Counted from the stretch's first letter, positions 16,121 to 25,065 are shown. The stretch is 64,000 nucleotides of DNA from UBA1422 sp041859095 (GCA_041859095.1 JBHEKY010000039.1:1-64000); one strand, 5' to 3'. The notes: generated by a model from the letters alone, not told the origin. Made by a program: numbers and translations.

Positions 16121-17668
16121 ATGTCAATGTTTTGTTTTCAATGCGAACAAACCGCAAAGGGAAGCGCCTGCACCGTATCCGGTGTGTGTGGCAAGAAGCC
16201 TGAAATTTCAGATCTTCAGGACAAACTTACAGGGAAAATGGTTGCCCTAGCCAAGGCTGCAAAAGACAGAAACACCTCCGAAACAGATGGACTCATCATT
16301 GATGGGTTGTTTACAACTGTAACAAATGTCAGTTTTGACGACACAAGTCTTATAGCGCTAGGCGTAAAAATCGATATGGCTACCGCTGCTTTTGGCGGAG
16401 CCCCTGAAATGGACATGAACCAACTTTGGGGAGACAACGAAGACATTCGTTCCCTAAAATCATTGATTTTGTTCGGTCTGCGCGGTATGGCTGCCTATGC
16501 ATACCATGCAAGAGTACTGGGCAAAACCGACCCGGAAGTCAATGCTTTTTTCTACACAGCCCTGGCTGCCATCGGTGAAGAGCATACTGCTGACGAACTT
16601 CTGGCTATGACACTGGAAACAGGAAATGTGAACCTAAAATGTATGGCACTATTGGATGCCGCCAACACCGGCACCTACGGAACTCCGGTCCCAACCAAAG
16701 TTACCAGCAACATCGAAAAAGGTCCGTTCATCGTTATCACCGGACATGACCTTTATGATCTGAAATTGCTTTTAGATCAGACTGCCGGTAAGGGTATCAA
16801 TATTTATACTCATGGTGAAATGTTGCCTGCCCACGGATACCCGGAATTGAAGAAATACCCACAGTTGAAAGGGAACTTCGGAACAGCATGGCAGAACCAA
16901 CAGAAGGAATTCGAAAACATTCCCGGACCTGTGTTGTTTACAACCAATTGTCTCATGCCTCCAAAAGCAAACTATGCTGACCGTATTTTTACTACCGCTG
17001 TGGTTGAGTACCCGGAAATGGTTCACATTGGCGAAGAGAAGGATTTCTCCGCTGTCATCGCAAAGGCACTGGAATTAGGCGGATACAAAGAAGACCAGCA
17101 TCAGACGGGTATCAATGGCGGAGATGTGATGATTACTGGATTCGGACATGGAACCGTGTTGTCAGTAGCAGGAACTGTCATTGACGCAGTCAAATCCGGT
17201 GCCATAAAGCATTTCTTCCTGGTAGGAGGATGCGACGGTGCAAAACCCGGCCGAAACTATTACACAGATTTCGTAGCACAAACACCGGCAGATACCATTA
17301 TTCTTACACTGGCCTGCGGAAAATTTAGATTCAATGATATGGATCTTGGCGAAATCGGCGGCTTGCCCAGAATCATGGACATGGGACAGTGCAATGATGC
17401 CTACAGTGCAATAAGAGTTGCAATTGCTCTGGCAGAGGCCTTTGAGTGTTCTGTAAATGAACTTCCCCTGACCCTTGTACTATCATGGTACGAACAAAAG
17501 GCTGTCTGCATCCTATTGACACTTTTGGCGCTGGGGATTAAAAATATCTATATCGGACCTACTCTGCCAGCCTTCATTTCACCTAACATCCTGAAGGTCT
17601 TGGTAGACAACTACAACCTGACACCAATCTCAACCCCGGAAGAAGACCTCAAGAAGATTCTGGGCTAA
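16121..17668 (+). CDS. hcp: hydroxylamine reductase / hybrid-cluster protein
   Basis: Hybrid-cluster protein; members reduce hydroxylamine or NO and protect anaerobes from nitrosative stress. The 515-residue protein starts MSMFCFQCEQTAKGSAC, with the N-terminal cubane motif CxxC-x8-C-x6-C typical of strict anaerobes. Hybrid-cluster ligand segments are visible: GHDLYDLK, HGEMLPAHGYPE, TNCLMPP, GGCDGAKPGR, LACGKFRFN, GQCNDAYS and a late EQKAV. The start at 16121 has AAAGGAA upstream. Followed by a strong terminator; single-gene unit under the divergent regulator. Confidence 0.96.
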   Translation: MSMFCFQCEQTAKGSACTVSGVCGKKPEISDLQDKLTGKMVALAKAAKDRNTSETDGLIIDGLFTTVTNVSFDDTSLIALGVKIDMATAAFGGAPEMDMNQLWGDNEDIRSLKSLILFGLRGMAAYAYHARVLGKTDPEVNAFFYTALAAIGEEHTADELLAMTLETGNVNLKCMALLDAANTGTYGTPVPTKVTSNIEKGPFIVITGHDLYDLKLLLDQTAGKGINIYTHGEMLPAHGYPELKKYPQLKGNFGTAWQNQQKEFENIPGPVLFTTNCLMPPKANYADRIFTTAVVEYPEMVHIGEEKDFSAVIAKALELGGYKEDQHQTGINGGDVMITGFGHGTVLSVAGTVIDAVKSGAIKHFFLVGGCDGAKPGRNYYTDFVAQTPADTIILTLACGKFRFNDMDLGEIGGLPRIMDMGQCNDAYSAIRVAIALAEAFECSVNELPLTLVLSWYEQKAVCILLTLLALGIKNIYIGPTLPAFISPNILKVLVDNYNLTPISTPEEDLKKILG

Positions 17669-17710
17669 TACAATCAAAACAATTAATAAAAACACAAACA
17701 GAAAATGAAG

Positions 17711-17750
17711 AAAAACCGGCAGCGTTCCATATGGATGCTGCCGTTTTTTT
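17711..17750. terminator. bidirectional terminator
   Basis: AAAAACCGGCAGC / GCTGCCGTTTTTTT: core stem 17717-17723 with 17737-17743, flanked by A and T runs on both sides, between convergent hcp and the CoADR-type gene. Confidence 0.9.
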
Positions 17751-17810
17751 GTTTGATTTTAATTTGATAGGGGATTTGTTATGAGTATTTTAGTGATGGT
17801 TATGGACTGA

Positions 17811-20315
17811 TTAAATGAACAGATTTACGTTGGATTCATCGGCTTCGCCTAAGTAGGTGCCAACGCCTGCATAATCGATGTTCTCAATCAGCTCTTCATC
17901 TTTAATTCCCATGATATCCATGGACATGGTGCACGCGATGATGTTGACGCCTGCATCCTGTGCCTTGCGAATTAAAGTCTCCAAAGAGTCTACGTTCTTG
18001 TCTTTCATAACCCAACGCATCATAGCGGTTCCCATGCCACCCATGTTCATTTTAGACAGTTTCAGTTTTCCTGCACCCTGAGGCATCATGAATCCGAACA
18101 TGGATTCCACGATACTCTTGTTGACCTTCACCTTGTTGGCCTTGCGTAGCGCATTGAGCCCCCAGAAAGTGAAGAACATAGTGACTTTTTTACCCATGGC
18201 AAGAGCGCCATTGGCAATGATAAAGGAAGCTAGAACTTTGTCCAGATCTCCACTGAATACAATGATGGTTTTGTTGTCGCCACCTGTGGTTGCACCTCCG
18301 GTTTGCTTTGCCTGCGTAGGGACACCAGAAGCAAGTCCCTTTTGAACGGTTGCCACAAATTCTTTGCCTGACTTCGAAGTGGCAAGCAAGGTGTTTCCGG
18401 TTTGCTTGCACCAAGCTGCAATGTCTCTGGTGAACCCTGGGTCCGAGGCAATGACTTCAATCTCATCACCGTCGTTTAAGCCTTTGATGGTCTCAAATAT
18501 TTTCATGATGGGTCCGGGGCATTGGAGTCCGCTGCAATTCAATCGGAAAGACTGTCCTGCCATGACTGTTTCGCCAGTACCGGAGCTGTCCGAAGCTATG
18601 GTAGAAAAGATACCCTTGGGATCATCGAAGTTCATATCCATTAATTCCTCCTTATAGTGGGTGCCCCGATAGAACGAAGTTCCTGCGGGATACAATAATA
18701 CATTTTCAAACCCGTTTTCCATGAGAATTCGAGCCGCATTGTAGGACCGGACACCGATAGCACAATAGGTCACAATGGTTTTGGACCGATCAATCTCACC
18801 CAGACGCTCACGCAGAGTTCCCAGAGGAATGTCCAGAGAATTGTTTAATTTGTAAGCCAGACGTTCCATGTCTTCACGAATATCCAGTAAGATTACATCT
18901 TCCGGATTGGATTTCTCAATGAAGTCCCATTCGCAGAACTTAACCAAACCATTGATTACATTCTCGGCGGTAAAGCCTGCCATGTTGACCGGATCCTTTG
19001 CAGAGGAGTAGGGTGGCGCATAGGCTAGCTCCAGTTCCGTTAGGTCTTGAATGGTACCGTTAAGCCGGATGGCGGTGGCCAGGACGTCAATTCTCTTATC
19101 AACCCCATCCCTGCCAACGATTTGTGCGCCAAAAATCTTTTTCCCATCTGTGGAAAAAATCATCTTGATGACCATGGGAGTAGCGCCGGGATAATAGCCT
19201 GCATGGTGATTTTGGTTTACGTAGACTACTTCGTAGTCTTTGCCCTTTTGAAGTCCGCGCTTTTGGAGAACTTTTTCGTTGCTTCCCGTTGCTGCAGCGG
19301 TCAGATCAAATATTTTAGCCACGGACGTTCCCTGGGTGCCGTTGAAAGCAATCTTGCCACCGGCAATGTTGTCGGCACAGATACGCCCCTGCTTGTTGGC
19401 TGGTCCGGCGAGAGGGATCATGGTTTTTTCTTTGCTGATAAAGTCGGTGACCTCAATCACATCTCCGATGGCATAAATGTCAGGATCTGACGTGAGCAGA
19501 TTGTCATCCACCACAATGCCTCCGCGGGCATTAAGTGTTAGTCCTGCATCTTTAGCTAGTATGCTATTGGGTCGAACGCCAATGGAAAGGAGAACCAGTT
19601 GAGTCTCAATTTCTTTGCCAGAGTTAAGCTTAATTTTTATGCCATTGGCGGTATCTTCAAAGCCAGCAACACCATCCTCGAGGATTAACTCGGTGCCACT
19701 TAGGATGAGGTGTTCCTGAATCAGTTGGGCCATTTCGTAGTCCAGTGGTGCCATGACTTGATTGAGCATTTCCACAACTGTTACACGACTGCCTGCCATT
19801 TGAAGGTTCTCAGCCATTTCCAAGCCAATAAAACCACCGCCGATGACGACCGTATCTTTGATGTTTTCTTTTTGGATTTTTTCTCTGATTAAATCTGTGT
19901 CGGGAATGGTCCAAAGAGTCATTACCTTTGCTGAATCAATTCCCGGTAATGAGGGACGGAGGGGGGAGGAGCCTGTAGAAATCACCAGGGTGTCATAACT
20001 CTCGGTGTATGTTTCACCGGATTCGACTTGTTTGATGGTCACAGTTTTGGCGCTTCGGTCGATGGAGGTCACCTCATTTTTGATTCGGACATCCACATTG
20101 AAGCGTCCTTTCATTTTTTCGGGTGTCTGCAGAAGCAATGCTTCCCGATCTTGGATGACATCACCAACATGGTACGGAAGCCCGCAATTGGCATATGAAA
20201 TGTAATCGCCCCGCTCCAGCAGAATGATGTTTGCGGTTTCATCCAACCGCCTCAATCGTGCTGCAGTACTGGCACCGCCAGCCACACCACCGATAATGAC
20301 AATTTTTTTACTCAT
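17811..20315 (-). CDS. CoA-disulfide reductase-rhodanese-TusA-DsrE fusion protein
   Basis: FAD/NAD(P)H-dependent persulfide or disulfide reductase with three sulfur-carrier modules. In 834 residues: pyridine nucleotide-disulfide oxidoreductase (about 1-445; FAD motif GGVAGGAS, active-site Cys in SYANCGLPYH near 45), rhodanese (about 450-555, active Cys in TYCAIGVRS), a TusA/SirA domain (about 595-670, LQCPGP) and a DsrE/F-like domain (about 685-834). All recognised sulfur-relay cysteines are present in the first three modules. The start at 20315 follows AGGAGC. It is divergent from a Crp/Fnr gene, with thioredoxin and a TudS-like protein beyond. Exact substrate (CoA persulfide, polysulfide, sulfur) unknown. 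Confidence 0.93.
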   Translation of the reverse strand: MSKKIVIIGGVAGGASTAARLRRLDETANIILLERGDYISYANCGLPYHVGDVIQDREALLLQTPEKMKGRFNVDVRIKNEVTSIDRSAKTVTIKQVESGETYTESYDTLVISTGSSPLRPSLPGIDSAKVMTLWTIPDTDLIREKIQKENIKDTVVIGGGFIGLEMAENLQMAGSRVTVVEMLNQVMAPLDYEMAQLIQEHLILSGTELILEDGVAGFEDTANGIKIKLNSGKEIETQLVLLSIGVRPNSILAKDAGLTLNARGGIVVDDNLLTSDPDIYAIGDVIEVTDFISKEKTMIPLAGPANKQGRICADNIAGGKIAFNGTQGTSVAKIFDLTAAATGSNEKVLQKRGLQKGKDYEVVYVNQNHHAGYYPGATPMVIKMIFSTDGKKIFGAQIVGRDGVDKRIDVLATAIRLNGTIQDLTELELAYAPPYSSAKDPVNMAGFTAENVINGLVKFCEWDFIEKSNPEDVILLDIREDMERLAYKLNNSLDIPLGTLRERLGEIDRSKTIVTYCAIGVRSYNAARILMENGFENVLLYPAGTSFYRGTHYKEELMDMNFDDPKGIFSTIASDSSGTGETVMAGQSFRLNCSGLQCPGPIMKIFETIKGLNDGDEIEVIASDPGFTRDIAAWCKQTGNTLLATSKSGKEFVATVQKGLASGVPTQAKQTGGATTGGDNKTIIVFSGDLDKVLASFIIANGALAMGKKVTMFFTFWGLNALRKANKVKVNKSIVESMFGFMMPQGAGKLKLSKMNMGGMGTAMMRWVMKDKNVDSLETLIRKAQDAGVNIIACTMSMDIMGIKDEELIENIDYAGVGTYLGEADESNVNLFI

Positions 20316-20388
20316 AGCTGCTCCTGTCTGAATGCTTTGCATTCCTGAAATGATGTTGTAAAATGATTTCGAATATTTTTTCCTATCG

Positions 20389-20440
20389 TTTGAGCAGAAT
20401 TACATCTACTCAAAACTAGCTTACAATGTTATAGTATATT
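20389..20440 (+). promoter_or_regulatory. candidate promoter and operator of second Crp/Fnr gene
   Basis: An interrupted repeat TTTGAG-N14-CTCAAA (20389-20394, 20409-20414; arms extend with AG/CT) lies about 45 bases before the predicted start point set by TATATT at 20435-20440. The 12 bases TTATAGTATATT (20429-20440) are identical to those in the hcp promoter (16039-16050). Confidence 0.4.
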
Positions 20441-20469
20441 TATCAATCAACAAGACCAGGGAGGCCATG

Positions 20470-21144
20470 ATGATTCAGCAAGAAAATATTACGTTTCTGA
20501 AAAGCAAATTTGCTTTTATATCCCGACTCAGCCAATCAGAGCAAGAAGAACTGTTTGCCAATACTTCTCAGCTTTTCTATAAAAAAGCACAAAACATTCA
20601 CAGTGCGGATAACGACTGCATTGGGGTGCTTTTAGTGAAATCCGGGGAACTTCGAGCCTACATTCTGTCCGAAGGAGGAAAAGAAGCTACCTTATACCGA
20701 CTATATCCCGGTGATGTCTGCATTTTGTCTGCTTCCTGCCTGATGCATAATATCACGTTTGACGTGTTTATTGATGCCGAGATGGACAGCGAAATCCTTC
20801 TAGTGAGCGCTGGCGTCTTTGCAAAATTACAGGATTCCAATATCTACGTTGAAAATTTTGCCCTTTCCGTCATGGTGGACAAATTCTCGGATGTGATGTG
20901 GGCCATGGAACAAATCCTGTTCAAAAGTTTTGATAGTAGGTTGGCCACGTTTTTGCTGGATGAATCCGCAAAACGTGGGTCGGATCGCATTGACCTGACC
21001 CACGAGCAAATTGCCAAATATATGGCTAGCGCCAGGGAAGTGGTTTCTCGAATGATAAAGTATTTCGAAAAAGAAAAACTTGTTACACTTCATCGGGGTG
21101 GGCTGACCATCATCGACAAACCTGGTCTTCGAAAACTAATCTAG
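20470..21144 (+). CDS. Crp/Fnr family regulator of sulfur/redox block
   Basis: Transcription factor of the Crp/Fnr family, 224 residues from the second of two tandem ATGs (20467, 20470); GGGAGG at 20460-20465 favours the second by spacing. The sensor domain contains GDVCILSASCLMH near residue 80-92, two cysteines seven apart in the position where redox-active cysteines are seen in related anaerobe regulators, and the C-terminal winged helix includes THEQIAKYMASAREVVSRMIKYFE (about 175-200). Divergent from the CoADR fusion gene, so likely to regulate it. Ends 12 bases before the convergent thioredoxin stop. Confidence 0.85.
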   Translation: MIQQENITFLKSKFAFISRLSQSEQEELFANTSQLFYKKAQNIHSADNDCIGVLLVKSGELRAYILSEGGKEATLYRLYPGDVCILSASCLMHNITFDVFIDAEMDSEILLVSAGVFAKLQDSNIYVENFALSVMVDKFSDVMWAMEQILFKSFDSRLATFLLDESAKRGSDRIDLTHEQIAKYMASAREVVSRMIKYFEKEKLVTLHRGGLTIIDKPGLRKLI

Positions 21145-21156
21145 TCTGGCGATTTC

Positions 21157-21468
21157 TTATTTGTTCAGCATTTTTAGGATGGAAGCTTTTGGGTGAGCGC
21201 CAACAATTTTTTCACGCACTTGGCCGTTTTCGAACACAATCAATGTTGGGATGCTCATAACACCGTACTTCATAGCAAGTTCCTGCTCTTCATCCACGTT
21301 GATTTTGCCGACCTTCGCATCGGTGACTTCTTCTGAAATTTCTTCCACAACTGGTCCAACCATTCTGCATGGGCCGCACCAGGCTGCCCAGAAGTCTACA
21401 AGAACCGGCTTGTCGGAATTCAGAACTTCAGATTCGAAATTTGCTTTTGTAATTTTTAAAGTTGCCAT
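21157..21468 (-). CDS. trxA: thioredoxin
   Basis: Small dithiol-disulfide oxidoreductase, 103 residues. The active site WCGPC is at 30-34 and the cis-proline segment MSIPT follows near 71. The start at 21468 is fixed by AGAGGT upstream and by the family N-terminus; the open frame continues 84 codons upstream without thioredoxin features. It faces the Crp/Fnr gene with a 12-base convergent gap and is divergent from the TudS-like gene. Likely reductant for the persulfide chemistry of its neighbours, by inference. Confidence 0.96.
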   Translation of the reverse strand: MATLKITKANFESEVLNSDKPVLVDFWAAWCGPCRMVGPVVEEISEEVTDAKVGKINVDEEQELAMKYGVMSIPTLIVFENGQVREKIVGAHPKASILKMLNK

Positions 21469-21649
21469 ATTGATACCTCTTTCTGTATATTGATTTGAAT
21501 CTTTGTTTATCCTATACCCAGAATTATAACGATGCAACAAGGGACACTCTGTAACTTTGTCACATTTATAACAATATATTTTTAACAATGTTTTCAACGG
21601 CGATGAAGAATTGATTTCAGAACCGTGAAGCAAATCCGGAGGTGCAAAA

Positions 21650-22234
21650 ATGAACCGACATGAGGACGCCAGAGGCAAAAAAATTATTTTCGTAGCCAGT
21701 TGTCTGCTAAACACCAACAATAAGGTGAAAGGACTGGCCAGATACCCGGGTATGTGTAAAGAGGTTTTTGATACCCTCTACGAAAACGACCTTGGGATTC
21801 AGCAGATGCACTGCCCTGAGACGCTGTATCTTGGCATTGCAAGATGGTGGCAGACGAAGAATCTTTATGACAATCACGGGTTCCGTACTTTTTGCAGGGG
21901 ACTAGCTGTTGATGTGGTTACCTATATGGAAGAGTATCTTCGAGAAGGCTATCAAACCGTAGCGGTTCTAAGCTGTGACGGATCGCCGACTTGTGGAGTA
22001 ACCATTACCAGCTGGGATAATAGATGGGGAGGTAGTCCTGTAGATTTGGATTATGGCGCAGCCCTCATTGAGGGTGAAGGCGTTTATATAGAAGAATTGA
22101 AAAAGGAAATCGAGGCCAGAGGCATGCCGATGCCGCCATTTTACGGATTGGCGTTGGATGACGAGTCCGCTGACATGGATAAAATTATCGGTGACTTCCG
22201 AGTATTTATTGAAGGAATTTCTAGCAGCAAATGA
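21650..22234 (+). CDS. TudS-related (CD3072-type) putative desulfidase
   Basis: 194-residue protein resembling the DUF523/TudS group, in which three cysteines bind a [4Fe-4S] cluster that removes sulfur from thio-substrates. Candidate ligands are Cys18 in VASCLLNTNNKV, a cysteine in MHCPET near 55, and those in SCDGSPTCG near 110-117. GGAGGTG precedes the start. The protein is longer than simple DUF523 proteins and matches what I recall as the CD3072 subgroup. Substrate unknown; proximity to thioredoxin and the rhodanese/TusA protein supports a role in sulfur handling. Confidence 0.75.
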   Translation: MNRHEDARGKKIIFVASCLLNTNNKVKGLARYPGMCKEVFDTLYENDLGIQQMHCPETLYLGIARWWQTKNLYDNHGFRTFCRGLAVDVVTYMEEYLREGYQTVAVLSCDGSPTCGVTITSWDNRWGGSPVDLDYGAALIEGEGVYIEELKKEIEARGMPMPPFYGLALDDESADMDKIIGDFRVFIEGISSSK

Positions 22235-22244
22235 GTAATTTAAC

Positions 22245-22275
22245 AAAGGACAACCCAACGGGGGTTGTCCTTTTT
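22245..22275 (+). terminator. terminator after TudS-like gene
   Basis: AAAGGACAACCC and GGGTTGTCC followed by TTTTT form a long stem with a short loop, 11 bases after the stop codon. Confidence 0.9.
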
Positions 22276-22301
22276 AGTAGATAAAATAATTTCTATGCGT
22301 C

Positions 22302-22330
22302 TTGACATTCAAAAAAGAGCGGAATATAAT
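22302..22330 (+). promoter_or_regulatory. consensus promoter of the peptide operon
   Basis: TTGACA at 22302-22307, 17 bases, TATAAT at 22325-22330: a perfect SigA consensus. It is the only clear promoter before the ten-kilobase operon that starts at 22422, so strong expression would need a repressor. Confidence 0.9.
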
Positions 22331-22340
22331 GCAGTAAATA

Positions 22341-22380
22341 ATGTTCATAATATCAACAATATGTTCAAAATATGAACATA
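22341..22380 (+). promoter_or_regulatory. candidate repressor operator of the peptide operon
   Basis: A perfect eight-base dyad TATGTTCA (22360-22367), five bases, TGAACATA (22373-22380) lies right after the expected start point. A second half-site ATGTTCA at 22341-22347 is exactly 20 bases (two turns) upstream of the equivalent half-site. The layout fits a dimeric repressor binding twice. Confidence 0.7.
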
Positions 22381-22421
22381 AATTGGGCTGCTGTGACCGC
22401 AACAGCAATAGGAGGTTGAAC

Positions 22422-23369
22422 ATGAATAAACCAAAAGGATTAAAAAAAGGTGACACCATTGGCATTGTGTCTCCTGCCAGCCCATCCGAAAACAAGAGCG
22501 AATTGGTCCGGTGCCTTCAGTGGCTGGACGAACACGAATACAATGCGGTCGTTGGTAAAAATGTAAATAAAACCAAAGGATTTACAGCAGCATCTGAAGA
22601 AGAACGTGCCGACGATCTGAATGAAATGTTTGCACGCCCCGATGTGGATGCAGTCTTTTGTACCCAGGGGGGTTATGGTGCGGCCCAACTATACAGGCAT
22701 TTGGACTTTCAGATGATCCAAAAGAATCCCAAAATCTTTACGGGATTTAGCGATATTACTTCATTACATCTTATGTTTCATAAATTTTGCGATTTTGTTA
22801 CCTTCCATGGCCCCGGCATTGCCCGTTTCAATTCTGAAGAGTTGACCGATTATACAATGAACCAATTCTTTAAAGCAATCGAATCTGGTCCGCCTCTTGG
22901 TAGAATCCCCTTAGCAGACAAAAAGAAATGGTTGAACACCTTCGGAAAGGGTGCTGTAGAAGGCACGCTCATTGGAGGAAATTTGACGTTGCTATGTGCC
23001 AGCCTGGGAACTCCCTTTGAACCGGAATTTAAGGAAAAAATTCTACTCATCGAAGAAGTCGAAGCAGAGCCATGGAGCATTGATCACATGCTTTCACATT
23101 TGAGAAATAGTGGAAAACTGGCTGATGTAGCCGGCATTGTTGTAGGGGAGTGTAAGGACTGCGTTCCCTTCAAATTCAATCCCGGGTATTTATGCGATAC
23201 AGGACTGGAAGATGTACTGGAATATTATCTTACACCACTGGGAATCCCAGTACTCCACGGTTTGCCACTTGGGCATACCAAGGATTTAGCGACGTTGCCA
23301 CTTGGCGCTCGGGTATTTCTGGATGCCGACAAAAAAACGTTTGACGTGTTGGAGAGTGGTGTCATATAA
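22422..23369 (+). CDS. S66-family LD-carboxypeptidase / MccF-like peptidase
   Basis: Serine peptidase of family S66, which includes the murein LD-carboxypeptidase LdcA and the microcin C immunity protein MccF. The 315-residue protein opens GLKKGDTIGIVSPASP, has the oxyanion region QGGYGAAQL near 82, the nucleophile Ser110 in TGFSDIT, the catalytic Glu region IEEVEAEPWSIDHML near 215 and the His in LPLGHTKD near 285. GGAGGTTG precedes 22422. First gene of the peptide-use operon; it may trim tetrapeptides or other imported peptides. Cytoplasmic, no signal peptide. Confidence 0.9.
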   Translation: MNKPKGLKKGDTIGIVSPASPSENKSELVRCLQWLDEHEYNAVVGKNVNKTKGFTAASEEERADDLNEMFARPDVDAVFCTQGGYGAAQLYRHLDFQMIQKNPKIFTGFSDITSLHLMFHKFCDFVTFHGPGIARFNSEELTDYTMNQFFKAIESGPPLGRIPLADKKKWLNTFGKGAVEGTLIGGNLTLLCASLGTPFEPEFKEKILLIEEVEAEPWSIDHMLSHLRNSGKLADVAGIVVGECKDCVPFKFNPGYLCDTGLEDVLEYYLTPLGIPVLHGLPLGHTKDLATLPLGARVFLDADKKTFDVLESGVI

Positions 23370-23423
23370 CCTATTGATTCGGGGAGACGTGAGTCAATCC
23401 CTGAGAGGAAGAGAGGGAAAAGG

Positions 23424-25025
23424 ATGAAAAAGAAACTTACTGTTGTGATTCTATCGACGATGATGGTGCTGTCGATTGGTGTCGGCTTTGGAAGCTGTGG
23501 AACAGAAAAAACCGGTATGGTTATCGGAACCGGTGAATTTGTGGACACGCTAAATCCATTTACAGCCTGGGCTATGATGAGCTCCGAGGTTTTCAATCTA
23601 ATCTATGACCCGTTGGTGCGATATGACGAGAATTTAGCCAGTGTGCCTTGTCTGGCAGAAAGCTGGGAAATCAGTGAAGACCAACTGACATGGACTTTCA
23701 CTTTGGCGGAAGCCACGTGGCATGATGGCGAGGAGTTTACTTCGGCAGATGTGAAATACACATATGAACTCTTTATGACTGAAGCAGGTGCGGCCTCATT
23801 TTATGGCAGCTATCTTACTGGGATAGAGACTATCGAGTGCCCAGATGACAGAACTGTTGTGATTACAACGACAGAACCAAAAGCCAATATGCTCCAAAAT
23901 ACGACGCCTATCCTGCCTGAACATATTTGGAAAGAGGTTGGAGAAGAAGGCATTCAGACTTATACCAATGAGTCGCCTGTGGGAACCGGCCCTTATCTCT
24001 TTGGAGAAATGGGTGATGGTACTCTTACGCTGGTATTAAATGAAGAATACTTTTCAACACCGGGTAACGTCCCCGCATATTCTTTTGTGGAATATAAAAA
24101 CAGCGACAGCGCGGCTCAGGCATTGAAAACCGGTGAAATTGACGCGGCATTGTCCCTTAACGCTGCACAATTATCCCAACTGGAAGAGGAAGACGGAATC
24201 GATGTGATTTCTGGACAAATTCCCGGATTTATGCAGGTGAGTGTGAATGTATCAAATGAAGCAGATGCCACTGGCAATCCTTTACTAAAAGATGTCCAAA
24301 TCCGTCATGCAATTGAGTACTGTATTGATAAACAAAAGGGTCTGGATATGGCGTTTTCCGGTGCGGGTACGTTGGGAACAACATTGATTAACGCCTCTGA
24401 TCCCTATCATTGGGAGCCGACAGCCAGCTTGTTCCGAGGATATGACCTGGAAAAAGCCAAGCAGATTTTGGATGATGCAGGATACGCAGATACCGATAAT
24501 GACGGCATACGTGAAGATGCTGACGGTAATCCACTTAGCTTTGAACTCATCAGTATCGCTGATAACACTGAAGATGTGAAATACGGTCAAATCATCAAAG
24601 CCGGCTGTGAAGAAGCTGGCATAGGGATTGATTGTGTAACCATGGACAGTGGCGCGTTAAGTGACAAAATTTACGCGTATGATTATGATTTGTTCATTTG
24701 GGGTTGGGGAGCAGATGTGGATCCGGGAGCGATTCTGGCCGTTTTGACCACAGATTATGGTAATGAACCGGGTTGGTCCAATGCAAGATATGATGAACTA
24801 TTCCTGGAACAGGCGATTACAATGGATCAAGCCGAAAGAACAGCTATGGTCAAGGAAATGCAGCAGATTGCTTATGAAGAAGCTCCATATATTGTTTTGC
24901 TTTATGATAATAGTATTCAGGCAATCCGTTCCGACAAGTGGGAAGGTTACATTCAAATTCCTCAAAACGGATGCTATTTCTTGAATATGTCCATCGTAAA
25001 TTACATGAATATGCAGGCAAAATAA
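23424..25025 (+). CDS. peptide ABC transporter substrate-binding lipoprotein
   Basis: Extracytoplasmic solute-binding protein of family 5 (DppA/OppA type), 533 residues. A lipoprotein signal (KKK, hydrophobic stretch, GFGSC) puts the lipidated cysteine at Cys25. Family signatures include LAESWEISEDQLTWTF near 75, a DGEEFTSADVKYTYEL stretch near 100 and GTGPYLFGE near 190. It captures oligo- or dipeptides for the permeases encoded next. The ribosome site is weak (GAGGGAAAAGG). An intercistronic hairpin follows, which usually helps keep this component in excess. Confidence 0.93.
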   Translation: MKKKLTVVILSTMMVLSIGVGFGSCGTEKTGMVIGTGEFVDTLNPFTAWAMMSSEVFNLIYDPLVRYDENLASVPCLAESWEISEDQLTWTFTLAEATWHDGEEFTSADVKYTYELFMTEAGAASFYGSYLTGIETIECPDDRTVVITTTEPKANMLQNTTPILPEHIWKEVGEEGIQTYTNESPVGTGPYLFGEMGDGTLTLVLNEEYFSTPGNVPAYSFVEYKNSDSAAQALKTGEIDAALSLNAAQLSQLEEEDGIDVISGQIPGFMQVSVNVSNEADATGNPLLKDVQIRHAIEYCIDKQKGLDMAFSGAGTLGTTLINASDPYHWEPTASLFRGYDLEKAKQILDDAGYADTDNDGIREDADGNPLSFELISIADNTEDVKYGQIIKAGCEEAGIGIDCVTMDSGALSDKIYAYDYDLFIWGWGADVDPGAILAVLTTDYGNEPGWSNARYDELFLEQAITMDQAERTAMVKEMQQIAYEEAPYIVLLYDNSIQAIRSDKWEGYIQIPQNGCYFLNMSIVNYMNMQAK

Positions 25026-25039
25026 ACACCTTTTAATGC

Positions 25040-25065
25040 GAAGGCAAGGCATGTGCCTTGCCTTC
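25040..25065 (+). other. intercistronic hairpin after binding-protein gene
   Basis: GAAGGCAAGGCA (25040-25051) and TGCCTTGCCTTC (25054-25065) are perfect complements with a two-base gap. No T run follows, so it is more likely an RNA-stabilising or partly terminating structure than a full terminator. Confidence 0.7.

Noticed and set aside
21469..21720. 84-codon extension of thioredoxin
   Set aside because: No thioredoxin features, crosses the divergent promoter region, and the ribosome site is just before 21468.
22361..22379. SOS box at the peptide operon promoter
   Set aside because: The half-sites are in the opposite order (GTTC...GAAC) to the LexA core GAAC-N4-GTTC, so it is a different operator.
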